A stretch of 5,924 bases of DNA, taken from assembly GCA_964435625.1 (NCBI GenBank), contig CAYTAG010000217.1, positions 1 to 5,924 of the forward strand, given 5' to 3'. The position numbers and the translations under genes are program-made. Position 1 is the first letter of the stretch; each line of letters begins with the position of its first letter. The notes under the pieces are model-generated. The model had not been told where the DNA came from, searched no databases, and saw nothing but the letters and a program-made list of their open reading frames with translations. This document shows, in pieces, positions 5,303 through 5,924 of the stretch. The stretch comes from PXRE01 sp964435625. Its GTDB lineage: Archaea > Halobacteriota > Halobacteria > Halobacteriales > PXRE01.

Positions 5303-5362
5303 AGCGGGTCGGCCGGTCGGTCGCGCCGGGACGCCCCACGGAACAACGACTCGCTTCTCACT

Positions 5363-5924
5363 ATGAGCACCGTAGATCAACGACTCGAGGAACTGAAAGC
5401 AGAGATAACGAGCGAACTCCCCTCACACGTGTCGGTGACCGACGTGACCTACGAGGGGCCGGAACTGGTCCTGTACACGCGCGATCCCAAGGAGTTCGCG
5501 CGCAAGGGCGACCTCGTCCGGCAACTGGCAAGCAAACTCCGCAAGCGGATCACCGTCCGGCCCGACCCGGACGTGCTCGCGCCGCCCTCGGAGGCCCGCG
5601 AGAGCATCTTCGAGGTCATCCCGGACGACGCCGGCGTCACCGACCTCGACTTCCACGAGGACACCGGCGAGGTCGTCATCGAGGCCGAGAAGCCGGGCAT
5701 GGTGATCGGCCGTCGCGGCTCGACGCTGCGGGAGATCACCAGGGAAGTCGGCTGGACGCCCGAGGTCGTCCGGACGCCGCCCATCGAGTCCGCGACGGTG
5801 AAAAACGTCCGGAACTTCCTCAAGCAGGAACGCGACGAGCGCCGGGACGTCCTCGAACGGATCGGCCGCCAGATCCACCGCGAGGAGATGTCCGACGACG
5901 AGTGGGTCCGCATCACGACGCTGG
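5363..5924 (+). CDS. fttA: Transcription termination factor FttA / aCPSF1, N-terminal part (runs off the window)
   Basis: The first 187 codons of the archaeal CPSF73-like beta-CASP ribonuclease, which cleaves nascent RNA at termination sites and helps release RNA polymerase. The visible part matches the family's N-terminal KH region: MSTVDQRLEELKAEI at the start; PELVLYTRDPKEFARKGDLVRQLASKLRKRITVRPDPDVL (33-72, first KH-like unit); then ESIFEVIPDDAGVTDLDFHEDTGEVVIEAEKPGMVIGRRGSTLREIT (80-126) with the KH GxxG loop at G116-R-R-G119. The linker KNVRNFLKQERDERRDVLERIGRQIHRE (147-174) leads to the metallo-beta-lactamase domain, which begins at about the window edge (WVRITTL, 181-187). The HxHxDH metal-binding motif and the beta-CASP domain are therefore not seen. 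Family members are roughly 640 residues, so about 70% of the gene is missing. ATG 5363 gives the expected N-terminus. No Shine-Dalgarno sequence is obvious. Confidence 0.95.
   Translation, partial: MSTVDQRLEELKAEITSELPSHVSVTDVTYEGPELVLYTRDPKEFARKGDLVRQLASKLRKRITVRPDPDVLAPPSEARESIFEVIPDDAGVTDLDFHEDTGEVVIEAEKPGMVIGRRGSTLREITREVGWTPEVVRTPPIESATVKNVRNFLKQERDERRDVLERIGRQIHREEMSDDEWVRITTL

Larger units (their letters stand above)
4931..5362. other. 432-nt divergent regulatory region between the hypothetical gene and fttA
   Basis: No gene is supported here. Reading frames on both strands are Arg/Pro/Gly-rich and lack coding bias. The left part holds a symmetric TATA element (5002-5010) and an inverted repeat. 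The middle has a second TATA-like string (TATGTATA, 5114-5121). From about 5124 onward there is a series of GC-rich stem-loops reaching towards the fttA start codon. No TATA-like sequence lies at the leaderless spacing before ATG 5363, so fttA probably has a leader of more than 200 nt. Confidence 0.65.

Noticed and set aside
5115..5366. An 83-codon plus-strand open frame overlapping the fttA start codon (ATGA)
   Set aside because: The ATGA overlap resembles translational coupling, but the product is Arg/Pro/Gly/Thr-rich with no acidic bias, and the DNA is better explained as stem-loops. A leader peptide remains a remote possibility.

Overview
The window is haloarchaeal chromosome (class Halobacteria). 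The evidence is high GC with strong G/C preference at third codon positions, acidic Asp/Glu-rich proteins, promoters with a TATA element about 26-28 nt upstream of the start codon (leaderless transcripts), a Tat-type secretion signal, an archaeal-type prolyl-tRNA synthetase and the start of the archaeal termination factor FttA (aCPSF1). Nothing in it fixes the genus.

Layout, left to right. Bases 1-123 are intergenic, with a repeated 12-mer, a hairpin and a TATA-like element. A GNAT acetyltransferase with a C-terminal four-cysteine zinc ribbon lies at 124-855 (+). A 589-nt non-coding stretch (856-1444) holds a large nested palindrome, low-complexity CGCTCG/GCGAGG tracts and an 18-bp direct repeat. 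A small Arg/Glu-rich protein (1445-1729, +) converges on proS (1802-3289, -) across a gap with two hairpins. Divergent from proS, an AT-rich promoter drives a Tat-secreted orphan protein (3533-4336, +). That gene converges on a Halobacteria-type hypothetical gene (4385-4930, -). A 432-nt divergent region (4931-5362) follows, with a two-way TATA element, a possible operator and a strongly structured candidate leader. It precedes the first 187 codons of fttA (5363 to the window edge, +).

The genes look like independent single-gene transcription units rather than an operon: every neighbouring pair is either divergent or convergent, or is separated by a long gap. I see no CRISPR array, transposase, toxin-antitoxin pair, defence cluster or rRNA/tRNA gene. 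I could not identify a new multi-gene system. The points most worth a second look are the nested palindrome at 1008-1225, the secreted orphan protein with its atypical 5' codons, and the unusually long structured region in front of the gene for a transcription termination factor.
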